Of a DNA stretch of 13,032 nucleotides, positions 1 to 6,400 are shown piece by piece. The translations under genes were made by a program, and so were the position numbers. This DNA is from an uncultured Lachnospiraceae bacterium (GTDB lineage: Bacteria; Bacillota; Clostridia; Lachnospirales; Lachnospiraceae), in contig CAJTVQ010000071.1 of assembly GCA_910579935.1 (NCBI GenBank), forward strand, positions 1-13,032, in the 5' to 3' direction. The notes under the pieces are model-generated. The model saw only the letters and a list, made by a program, of their open reading frames with translations, did no database searches and had not been told where the DNA came from. Within the stretch, counting starts at the first letter, position 1. Each line of letters starts with the position of its first letter.

Positions 1-1
1 T

Positions 2-238
2 GATAAAATGGACGGCTGTGAGCTTATCACGGTATCAAATACAGGCTGCACGCTTGAAGCGAAAGAACTGCCGCAGATATTCGAGAGCTTTCATCGTGGA
101 AATAATGCGGACAAGGTGCAGGGCGACGGGCTTGGTCTTTTCATATGCCGCAGGCTGATTGGGTTTATGAATGGAGAGGTATATGCTGATATTCGTGATG
201 AATGTTTTTATATAACGCTGGTTGTGAAAATGTCGTAA
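2..238 (+). CDS. Sensor histidine kinase, C-terminal ATPase fragment (5' end outside window)
   Basis: The reading frame is open to the left edge (GAT-AAA precede the first ATG at 8), so this is the 3' end of a longer gene and the ATG is unlikely to be the real start. About 78 residues are visible. They match the end of the HATPase_c domain of a sensor histidine kinase: a G1-like element (VSNTG), the F-box stretch (IFESFHRG), and a clear G2 box (GDGLGLFICRRL) followed by the last helix and strand. The G1 box has VSNTG where DxGxG is usual, so the nucleotide-binding Asp position reads Asn. That substitution occurs in some kinases of this class and does not by itself show loss of function. The sensor and dimerisation domains and any partner regulator lie upstream. 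The substrate and signal cannot be inferred. The next gene is a tRNA on the opposite strand. Confidence 0.85.
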   Translation, partial: DKMDGCELITVSNTGCTLEAKELPQIFESFHRGNNADKVQGDGLGLFICRRLIGFMNGEVYADIRDECFYITLVVKMS

Positions 239-337
239 AGGACGAAAGGACAGTCCATCGCGTATTGATCGACTTCTTTTTCTGCGGTAAATAAGTACTG
301 TCTACAACTGTCTACCGATTTGCAGACACACAAAATA

Positions 338-368
338 GTGGAAATGCCGTATTTATCAGCATTTCCAC
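338..368 (-). terminator. Hairpin downstream of tRNA-Gly, probable terminator
   Basis: GTGGAAATGC (338-347) and GCATTTCCAC (359-368) form a perfect 10-bp stem with an 11-nt loop. Read on the minus strand it lies 13 nt past the tRNA 3' end and is followed by TATTTTG, a modest U-rich tail. It therefore fits an intrinsic terminator for the tRNA transcript. On the plus strand the hairpin is followed by CGAAATAAAAAG, with no U-tract, so it would be a poor terminator for the kinase gene. Confidence 0.6.
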
Positions 369-380
369 CGAAATAAAAAG

Positions 381-453
381 AGCGCGAGACGGGACTCGAA
401 CCCGCGGCCCCGACCTTGGCAAGGTCGTGCTCCACCAACTGAGCCACTCGCGC
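381..453 (-). tRNA. tRNA-Gly (anticodon GCC)
   Basis: The reverse complement folds into a full 73-nt cloverleaf. The acceptor stem is GCGCGAG/CTCGCGC (447-453 with 382-388). The D-arm is GCTC...GAGC. The anticodon stem CGACC/GGTCG encloses loop TTGCCAA, giving anticodon GCC (complement GGC at 418-420). A 5-nt variable loop follows, then a T-arm GCGGG-TTCGAGT-CCCGT with one G-U closing pair. The discriminator base is U73, as expected for bacterial tRNA-Gly. The 3' CCA is not encoded (the next bases are CTT), so it must be added after transcription. The gene stands alone and is transcribed away from the arginine genes. Confidence 0.96.
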
Positions 454-466
454 ATCAACTTTTATT

Positions 467-495
467 ATTATATACATAAAATTAAAAAGTGTCAA
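467..495 (-). promoter_or_regulatory. Consensus sigma-A promoter of tRNA-Gly
   Basis: On the minus strand a perfect -35 box TTGACA (490-495) is separated by exactly 17 bp from a perfect -10 box TATAAT (467-472). The predicted start, near 460, is a few bases before the mature tRNA 5' end at 453. The surrounding DNA is very AT-rich. Matching all 12 consensus positions at optimal spacing fits a strong, constitutive tRNA promoter. Confidence 0.9.
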
Positions 496-535
496 CTGAT
501 TTTTTTTAATTTATAAAAAATTTTGCAGTTATTTT

Positions 536-574
536 GTAACGGCTGCAGCATTCCGTTACCTTCACTGTTACAAA
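536..574. promoter_or_regulatory. GTTAC inverted repeats, candidate operator
   Basis: GTAACGG (536-542) and CCGTTAC (553-559) are a perfect 7-bp inverted repeat with a 10-nt spacer. A third GTTAC follows at 567-571, and TTTGTAAC (533-540) also pairs perfectly with GTTACAAA (567-574). The cluster sits between the divergent tRNA and argJ promoters. No U-tract follows on either strand, so it is not a standard terminator. A protein-binding site is an inference; the protein is unknown, and the motif does not resemble the usual ARG box. Confidence 0.35.
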
Positions 575-585
575 TTTGCATGGCT

Positions 586-601
586 TATAAAATATTTTCT
601 A
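586..601. promoter_or_regulatory. AT-rich palindrome abutting argJ -35 box, possible ArgR-type operator
   Basis: TATAAAATATTTTCTA is a 16-bp palindrome with one mismatched pair (core AAAATATTTT, 589-598). It ends one base before the proposed argJ -35 box at 602. ArgR/AhrC operators are AT-rich imperfect palindromes of about 18 bp placed near arginine-gene promoters, so position and composition fit. The conserved TGAAT/ATTCA half-sites are absent, so this remains a weak candidate. Confidence 0.25.
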
Positions 602-629
602 TTGAAGTAAGCCCAATATGTGATACAAT
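602..629 (+). promoter_or_regulatory. Probable promoter of the argJBD operon
   Basis: TTGAAG (602-607) and TACAAT (624-629) are 16 bp apart. The -10 box is preceded by TG one base upstream (TGA-TACAAT), an extended -10 element. Transcription would begin near 636 and leave a leader of about 88 nt before argJ. That leader is too short for a T-box, and I see no riboswitch signature. A small CTTTC/GAAAG hairpin could partly cover the Shine-Dalgarno AAAGGAG at 705-711. Confidence 0.55.
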
Positions 630-723
630 AGGAAGTACACTGGTGAAAAAAGGATATTCGCCGTGCAGTCCGGGGGGATGAGAGATTCGACTCTTTCGAC
701 AAAGAAAGGAGCAAGGTTTAAAG

Positions 724-1947
724 ATGGAGGTCATAAAAGGCGGTGTAACCGCAGCAAAGGGATTTGAGGCAGCAGGATGTGAAGCTGGCGTAAAATATGA
801 GAACAGAAAAGACATGGCATTGGTTTACAGCCAAAGCCCATGTGTGGCAGCAGGCGTTTTCACGGGCAATGTGGCGAAGGCGGCTCCGGTGAGGTGGGAT
901 AAGAACGTGGTAACGAATTCCCCCTATGCACAGGCAGTTGTCGTCAATACGGGCATTGCCAATGCAGGGACAGGAACTGCGGGATATAATTGCTGCAGGC
1001 AGACGGCGGAGTGTGTGGCACAGGCGCTGAATCTGCCTTTGGACAGTGTGCTGGTGGCTTCTACCGGTGTTATCGGAATGCAGATTCCCATGGATAAGAT
1101 AACGGCAGGCATTGAAGAACTTGTTAAGATAAAAGCGCCGGGAGCGGAGGCAGGAACGGTGGCGGCAGAGGCGATCATGACTACCGATACTGTATCGAAA
1201 GAGGCGGCCGTGCAGCTGGAAATAGATGGCAGAACGATAACGGTGGGAGGCATGTGCAAAGGATCCGGCATGATTCATCCGAATATGTCAACCATGCTTG
1301 GGTTTGTCACTACCGATCTGGCGATTTCAAAGGAACTCCTGCAGGAGGCGCTGAGTACGGATGTGCAGGATACATTCAATATGGTTTCCATAGACGGGGA
1401 TACGTCTACCAATGATACGCTGATCGTGCTGGCAAACGGTATGGCGGGCAATGCGGAGATTGTCAACCGGGATGATAATTATTACAGATTCGTGGAGGCG
1501 CTGCATTATATAAACGAAACGCTGGCTAAGAAGATGGCGGGTGACGGCGAAGGGGCAACGGCTCTGCTTGAGGCGAAAATCATTCATGCGGCATCCAAAG
1601 AAGATGCAAGGCTGTTGAGCAAGGCGGTCATCTGTTCCAATCTGACCAAGGCAGCCATTTTCGGGCATGATGCCAACTGGGGCAGGATTCTGTGTGCCCT
1701 TGGGAATTCCGGCGTACAGTTTGACCCGGAGAAAGTCGATATCTTTTTTGAGGGGGAAAAGGACAGGATGCAGGTATGCAGGAACGGAGTGGATGCGGAT
1801 TACAGCGAAGAAGAGGCGACCAAAATACTTTCCGAGCCGGCGGTGCGAGTGCTTGTCGATATGAAAATGGGGGATGCACAGGCCTGTGCGTGGGGCTGTG
1901 ACCTGACATTTGACTATGTAAAAATCAATGCGGATTACCGTTCGTAA
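724..1947 (+). CDS. argJ: Bifunctional ornithine acetyltransferase / N-acetylglutamate synthase
   Basis: ArgJ moves the acetyl group from N-acetylornithine to glutamate, releasing ornithine and regenerating N-acetylglutamate. Bifunctional members can also use acetyl-CoA. The protein is full length (407 residues). Visible family motifs are NTGIANAGTG (75-84), STGVIG (113-118), MTTDT (152-156), KGSGMIHPNM-STMLGF (179-194), GDGEGAT, DANWGR and a C-terminal YVKINADYRS. The precursor cleaves itself before the nucleophilic Thr, here Thr190, to give alpha and beta chains. The preceding residue is Ser189, where Ala is usual. The ATG has a Shine-Dalgarno AAAGGAG at 705-711, 12 nt upstream, slightly long. 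argB and argD follow, but argC, usually just upstream in argCJBD operons, is absent; the promoter and a divergent tRNA occupy that side. Mono- versus bifunctionality cannot be settled from sequence. Confidence 0.96.
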   Translation: MEVIKGGVTAAKGFEAAGCEAGVKYENRKDMALVYSQSPCVAAGVFTGNVAKAAPVRWDKNVVTNSPYAQAVVVNTGIANAGTGTAGYNCCRQTAECVAQALNLPLDSVLVASTGVIGMQIPMDKITAGIEELVKIKAPGAEAGTVAAEAIMTTDTVSKEAAVQLEIDGRTITVGGMCKGSGMIHPNMSTMLGFVTTDLAISKELLQEALSTDVQDTFNMVSIDGDTSTNDTLIVLANGMAGNAEIVNRDDNYYRFVEALHYINETLAKKMAGDGEGATALLEAKIIHAASKEDARLLSKAVICSNLTKAAIFGHDANWGRILCALGNSGVQFDPEKVDIFFEGEKDRMQVCRNGVDADYSEEEATKILSEPAVRVLVDMKMGDAQACAWGCDLTFDYVKINADYRS

Positions 1948-2042
1948 AAATGGGACAGGCACCCGTTTATAAAAGATTACAGTTTGTTCGGGGATGCCGG
2001 CCGCTGTAAGACAGACATTGCGGAGATACAAGGAGAACGACG

Positions 2043-2957
2043 ATGGATAAGGATATGACGGAAGTATTGAAAAAGGCGGAAGTGCTGATAGAAGCTCTTC
2101 CTTATATACAGCAGTTCAACCGTAAAATTATCGTGGTGAAGTACGGCGGAAGCGCCATGAGCAACGAGGAACTGCAGAAGAATGTCATCAAGGATGTGAC
2201 TTTGCTGAAACTGGTAGGGTTTAAACCCATCATTGTCCACGGAGGCGGTAAGGAAATCAGCCGCTGGGTCGGTAAGGTGGGAAAAGAAGCACAGTTTGTG
2301 AACGGTCTGCGTGTGACCGATGCGGAGACCATGGAAATAGCGGAGATGGTACTTTCCAAGGTAAATAAGAGCCTGGTTACCATGGTGCAGGAACTAGGCG
2401 TGAAAGCGGTGGGTATCAGTGGCAAGGACGGCGGACTGCTCACGGTGGACAAAAAGTATTCCAACGGAAAAGATATCGGTTTTGTAGGCGACATTAAGGA
2501 AGTGAATCCGAAGATTTTATATGATCTGCTGGAGAAGGATTTCCTTCCTATCGTGGCGCCGATCGGCCTGGACCGCGGTTTCCAGACTTACAACATCAAT
2601 GCGGACGATGCGGCGTGCGCCATCGCCAAAGCGGTGAAAGCGGAGAAACTGGCGTTTCTTACGGATATTGAAGGACTTTATAAAGATATCAATGACAGGA
2701 GTACTTTTATTTCAAGGCTTCGCGCTTCCGAGGCAGACCGGCTAATTGCGGAAGGGTTTATCGGCGGGGGTATGCTTCCGAAGCTGACGAACTGTACGGC
2801 GGCTATCCGCAACGGAGTCAGCCGCGTGCATATTTTGGACGGCAGGATTCCGCACTGCCTGCTTTTGGAAATCTTTACCAATCATGGAATCGGGACGGTT
2901 CTGCTCAAAGATGATGATGCGATTGCGTACAATCATGGAAAGGAGCCGGAGTCATGA
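2043..2957 (+). CDS. argB: Acetylglutamate kinase
   Basis: ArgB phosphorylates the gamma-carboxyl of N-acetylglutamate with ATP in the cytoplasm, the second step of the acetylated arginine pathway. The 304-residue protein shows the amino-acid-kinase fold motifs: KYGGSAM (33-39, phosphate-binding Lys33), HGGGKEIS (66-73), NGLRVTD (87-93), GKDGG (127-131), NINADD (184-189), LTDIEG (206-211) and GGGMLPK (241-247). The glycine loop has Lys where HGGGPEI is usual. The extra N-terminal helix before the first strand (residues 5-27) is typical of hexameric, arginine-inhibited enzymes, so feedback inhibition by arginine is likely but inferred. The start has a strong AAGGAGA at 2030-2036, 6 nt upstream. 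A 95-bp gap separates it from argJ; its stop codon overlaps the argD start (ATGA), which suggests translational coupling. Confidence 0.96.
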   Translation: MDKDMTEVLKKAEVLIEALPYIQQFNRKIIVVKYGGSAMSNEELQKNVIKDVTLLKLVGFKPIIVHGGGKEISRWVGKVGKEAQFVNGLRVTDAETMEIAEMVLSKVNKSLVTMVQELGVKAVGISGKDGGLLTVDKKYSNGKDIGFVGDIKEVNPKILYDLLEKDFLPIVAPIGLDRGFQTYNINADDAACAIAKAVKAEKLAFLTDIEGLYKDINDRSTFISRLRASEADRLIAEGFIGGGMLPKLTNCTAAIRNGVSRVHILDGRIPHCLLLEIFTNHGIGTVLLKDDDAIAYNHGKEPES

Positions 2958-4138
2958 TGAAACAATATATAGAGGAGGCGGAAAAGGCGCTTCTTCATAC
3001 GTATAACCGGTATCAGATCGTTTTGGACAGGGGAGACGGTGTGCATCTGTACGACCTGGACGGAAAAGAATATCTGGATTTCGTGTCCGGTATTGCGGTA
3101 TTTGCTTTGGGGTATAATAATAAGGCTTACAATGATGCTTTGAAAGCGCAGATTGATAAACTGATCCATACTTCAAATTATTACTATAATGTTCCGGCAA
3201 TAGAGGCGGCTAAGAAAATGAAGAAAATATCGGGCATGGACCGTGTATTTTTTACCAACAGCGGGGCGGAAGCTGTAGAAGGCGCTATTAAGGCGGCGAG
3301 AAAATATGCGTATCTGAAGGACGGCTGTACGGATCATGAAATCATCGCCATGGATCATTCGTTCCACGGGCGGACCATGGGAGCTTTGTCCGTGACTGGA
3401 AACCCGAAATACAGGGCAGCTTTTGAGCCGCTGATCGGCAATATCAGGTTTGCACAACTTAACGATTTTGAAAGCGTAAAGGCGCTGGCGAATGACAAAA
3501 CCTGTGCCATTCTATTTGAAACGGTGCAGGGAGAGGGCGGCATTTATCCTGCTTCGAAGGAATTCATGGAACAGGTAAGGGCGCTCTGTACGGAGAAGGA
3601 TATTCTGCTGGTACTGGATGAAATACAGTGCGGCATGGGGCGTACCGGCTACATGTATGCATGGCAGAAGTATGGGGTGAAGCCGGATATTCTGGTCACG
3701 GCGAAAGCGCTGGGCTGCGGCGTCCCGGTAGGAGCGTTCCTCATGACGGAGCAGGTGGCGGCAAACTCCCTGACCAGCGGCGATCATGGTACGACTTACG
3801 GAGGAAATCCGCTGGCGGCGGCAGCCATCAATATCGTGCTTGATTTATTTGAAGAGAATCATATTTTAGAGAACGTGCATTCGGTGGCTCCCTATTTGGA
3901 AGAGAAACTGGATGCGCTGGCGGAAACATATGATTTTATAGAGACGCGCCGCGGAGCAGGGCTGATGCAGGGACTGGTATTCAACCGGCCCGTGGGTGAC
4001 GTGATCAGCAGGGCTTTGGAGAATGGTCTGATTTTGATCAATGCGGGAACCGATATCATCCGTTTCGTACCGCCGCTGATCATTACGAAAGAAGATGTGG
4101 ATACTATGATAGAAATATTGGAAAGAAGTTTGGTTTAA
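2954..4138 (+). CDS. argD: Acetylornithine aminotransferase
   Basis: This PLP-dependent class III aminotransferase converts N-acetylglutamate semialdehyde and glutamate to N-acetylornithine and 2-oxoglutarate. Its 394 residues are full length. Visible motifs are the glycine/alanine PLP-phosphate loop NSGAEAVEGAIKAAR (102-116), the aromatic DHSFHGRTMG (134-143), ETVQGEGG (189-196), LDEIQCGMGRTG (221-232, with PLP-pyridine Asp222) and the PLP-binding Lys251 in VTAKALGCG. The HGTTYGGNPLA motif follows. The first ATG (2954) overlaps the argB stop and has AAAGGAG at 2939-2945, 8 nt upstream; the adjacent ATG at 2957 is an equally possible start. Related enzymes also accept ornithine or succinylornithine, but the argJ-argB context makes the acetylornithine role the best call. 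No terminator follows before the next gene, 39 bp away. Confidence 0.95.
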   Translation: MMKQYIEEAEKALLHTYNRYQIVLDRGDGVHLYDLDGKEYLDFVSGIAVFALGYNNKAYNDALKAQIDKLIHTSNYYYNVPAIEAAKKMKKISGMDRVFFTNSGAEAVEGAIKAARKYAYLKDGCTDHEIIAMDHSFHGRTMGALSVTGNPKYRAAFEPLIGNIRFAQLNDFESVKALANDKTCAILFETVQGEGGIYPASKEFMEQVRALCTEKDILLVLDEIQCGMGRTGYMYAWQKYGVKPDILVTAKALGCGVPVGAFLMTEQVAANSLTSGDHGTTYGGNPLAAAAINIVLDLFEENHILENVHSVAPYLEEKLDALAETYDFIETRRGAGLMQGLVFNRPVGDVISRALENGLILINAGTDIIRFVPPLIITKEDVDTMIEILERSLV

Positions 4139-4177
4139 GCAGAGAATTCAGATTTTTAACAGTCAGAGGAGAAGAGC

Positions 4178-5776
4178 ATGGGGTTAAGGAAAAGGATTTT
4201 GACGGCAGCGGCACTGGCATGTGTGGCTGCCGCCGTATTGCTGATAGGATACTCGGGAAGGACAGTCAGTGAGGAACGGGAGGAGTCTTTTTTTGCAAGG
4301 CGTAAAGAAACTCTTTATTTCTGGTATACGGACGAGGCGCTGACCGATTATCTGAACAGTGCGGCAGTGGCTTACGGGGAAGCCCATGACGATGTGAGGG
4401 TGGTTCCGGTACTTGCGTCCGGTCTGGAGTATCTGGAGTCCATTAATAAAGCGTCCATTCAGTCGGAAACACCGCCGGATCTGTATATTGTCAGCAACGA
4501 TTCACTGGAAAAAGCTTTTTTGGCGGGACTTGCGAGCCCGGTTCCGGAAGCGGAATGGGTGGAAATCAAAGAGGATTATCCGGATGCTGCGCGTCTGGCC
4601 GTAACTTATAAAAACAAAGTGATAGGATATCCGTTTTATTTTGAGACAAGCGCCCTGCTTTATAACAGGACTTATCTGGAGGATTTTGCAAGGAGGCAGA
4701 TCGAAGCGGAACGGGATGCCGCGGAAGCGGAGGCGGCGATGGCTGAGCTGGAATCAGGCGGGCCGGAAGGAGCGGGAGACGGAGACTCGGCGGAAGGTTC
4801 CGGAGAAGGCGGCAGTCAGGAGGCACCGGACGGACAGACACCGGGGGACGACGGAACACAGGAAGAGGATGCCGGACTGGAGCAGGAAATCGCGGAAAGG
4901 GTGAAAACCATGCTTCCCGACACCATTGATGATATTCTGGAGTTTGCCAACGAGTACGATGCGCCGGAGCAGGTACAGGCGATTTTCAAATGGGATGTAA
5001 CGGATATATTTTATAATTATTTTTTTGCAGGGAATTATTTGATCGTGGGTGGAAGCGCCGGAGACAGTACGGAGAATATGAATATCTATAACCGGGACGC
5101 CATTGAATGTCTGAAGGTATACCAGGACCTGAATCAATTCTTTTCCATTGATACACAGGAGATCAGTTATGAGGGCGTACTGAATGATTTTATGGAGGGT
5201 AAGATCGTGTACACGGTGGCGACTACGGATTCGGTGGCGAAGCTGGAGGAGGCTAAGGAAAACGGAACATTTGCCTATGAGTACAGCATTTCCAAAGTGC
5301 CGGATATTAACGAACACCTGCTGACGCGTTCTCTTTCCGTAACAAACTGTGTTGTTGTGAACGGTTATTCGGATAAACAGGATATGGCTTCGGATTTCGC
5401 AAAGTTTCTGACCTGTGATTATACCGATACGCTTTATTCCAGAACGGGTAAAGTGGCTTCCCGGTACGGGGTGGACTACGGAAACAGCAGTTTACAGCAG
5501 TTTGCCAGCGAGTATGAAGTTTCGGTTCCCATGCCGAAGATGGTGGAAACCAGCAATTTCTGGGTCGAACTGGAGATTGCTTTTGCACAGATATGGGATG
5601 GGGCGGATGCCAACGGAAGATTAAAAGAACTGTCGGAGCAGATTATGACGCAGGTTACCGGTGCGCCTTATGCGGAAACGGCAATTGAGGAAGAGGCGGA
5701 GGAAGAAGAGGAAGTGGAATATCTGGATGAGGATGCACTCCGCGAGGAAGCGCAGGCGGAAGAGGATACACCATAA
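4178..5776 (+). CDS. Orphan extracellular solute-binding protein with disordered insertion and acidic tail
   Basis: The 532-residue protein resembles ABC-type family 1/8 carbohydrate-binding proteins. An N-terminal hydrophobic segment (about 7-25) targets it outside the cell; there is no convincing lipobox, so it may be membrane-anchored or cleaved. Residues 46-165 form the first lobe (LYFWYTDEALTDYLN, PPDLYIVSND, VIGYPFYFETSALLYNRTYL). Residues 247-490 continue the fold (PDTIDDILEFANEY, the NRDAIECLKVYQDL helix, FMEGKIVYTVATTDS). Between these, about residues 171-245 are an alanine/glutamate helix followed by a Gly/Glu/Asp/Ser-rich, probably disordered segment that normal family members lack. 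The C-terminus (503-532) is strongly acidic. Shine-Dalgarno AGGAG (4167-4171) is 6 nt from ATG. No permease or ATPase gene is adjacent, so the ligand and transport role are unknown. It may be read through from argD. Confidence 0.8.
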   Translation: MGLRKRILTAAALACVAAAVLLIGYSGRTVSEEREESFFARRKETLYFWYTDEALTDYLNSAAVAYGEAHDDVRVVPVLASGLEYLESINKASIQSETPPDLYIVSNDSLEKAFLAGLASPVPEAEWVEIKEDYPDAARLAVTYKNKVIGYPFYFETSALLYNRTYLEDFARRQIEAERDAAEAEAAMAELESGGPEGAGDGDSAEGSGEGGSQEAPDGQTPGDDGTQEEDAGLEQEIAERVKTMLPDTIDDILEFANEYDAPEQVQAIFKWDVTDIFYNYFFAGNYLIVGGSAGDSTENMNIYNRDAIECLKVYQDLNQFFSIDTQEISYEGVLNDFMEGKIVYTVATTDSVAKLEEAKENGTFAYEYSISKVPDINEHLLTRSLSVTNCVVVNGYSDKQDMASDFAKFLTCDYTDTLYSRTGKVASRYGVDYGNSSLQQFASEYEVSVPMPKMVETSNFWVELEIAFAQIWDGADANGRLKELSEQIMTQVTGAPYAETAIEEEAEEEEEVEYLDEDALREEAQAEEDTP

Positions 5777-5871
5777 CGGACTGCCTCTATTTTGTGAATA
5801 AAAATCCAGGAATATGGGTAAAAATATGAAGGAAAGAAATTAATAACCGGAAAACAGTTTGGAGGACCCAT

Positions 5872-6303
5872 ATGATTGGATTTTTTATTGCATTAATTTC
5901 AGGCGCATTGATGAGCGTACAGGGAGTATTCAATACACAGGTGACGAAGTCGTCAGGTATCTGGGTGGCTAACGCTTTTGTACAGTTTACGGCGCTTCTG
6001 GTCTGCCTTGGGGCATGGCTGGTCACGGACCGGTCGTCTTTCGGGGCAGTTTTTAAGGTGGAGCCGAAGTATATGCTGTTAGGTGGGGCAATCGGCGCAT
6101 TCATTACTTATACGGTCATCAAGAGTATGGAGATGTTAGGGCCGGCGAGGGCAGTCATGCTGATTGTCATCGCGCAGCTTATCGTTGCGTATGTGATAGA
6201 AATACTGGGATGGTTCGGTGTGGAAAAGCAGCCTTTGGAATGGAGGAAAATGATCGGCATGGGGGTTGCGATTGCCGGCATTGTGATTTTTAAATGGAAA
6301 TAA
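5872..6303 (+). CDS. DMT-superfamily membrane protein, YdcZ/DUF606 family
   Basis: This 143-residue protein is almost entirely hydrophobic, with about five membrane segments (2-20, 30-50, 67-84, 90-114, 125-140). It matches the DUF606/YdcZ family in length and layout: an N-terminal GALMSVQGVFNTQV, a central LGGAIGAFITY, QLIVAYVIEILGWFG and a C-terminal RKMIGMGVAIAGIVIF. The family belongs to the drug/metabolite transporter superfamily; such short members are thought to act as dimers or in pairs. No substrate is established, and no paired second copy lies next to it. Start at 5872 is supported by GGAGG (5861-5865), 6 nt upstream. The 95-bp gap before it contains neither a clear terminator nor a convincing promoter. 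Confidence 0.88.
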   Translation: MIGFFIALISGALMSVQGVFNTQVTKSSGIWVANAFVQFTALLVCLGAWLVTDRSSFGAVFKVEPKYMLLGGAIGAFITYTVIKSMEMLGPARAVMLIVIAQLIVAYVIEILGWFGVEKQPLEWRKMIGMGVAIAGIVIFKWK

Positions 6304-6316
6304 AGGCAAAAGGCAC

Positions 6317-6345
6317 TTGCGAAAGCGGAACAATTACTTTACAAT
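6317..6345 (+). promoter_or_regulatory. Probable promoter of the comEA-RR-HK-GerMN-comEC block
   Basis: TTGCGA (6317-6322) and TACAAT (6340-6345) are separated by exactly 17 bp and followed by an AT-rich stretch. The predicted start near 6352 leaves a leader of about 50 nt before comEA. This is the only good promoter found between the DMT gene and comEC, which supports a single operon. Confidence 0.55.
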
Positions 6346-6400
6346 AAAATAACAGTCGCATAGAGGGGTCTTCCTGGTAACATATATATGAAAGGAAACT

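Noticed and set aside
297..315. ACTGTCTAC direct repeat, two copies 10 bp apart
   Set aside because: Only two short copies with no wider symmetry or associated gene; probably chance.
636..723. T-box or arginine riboswitch in the argJ leader
   Set aside because: The leader is about 88 nt, with no T-box sequence, no specifier loop and no terminator/antiterminator pair with a U-tract.
4680..4900. Frameshift or foreign insertion within the solute-binding protein gene
   Set aside because: The reading frame is continuous, both flanks are in the same family frame, and base composition is like the neighbouring genes, so it is a low-complexity protein insertion, not a broken gene.
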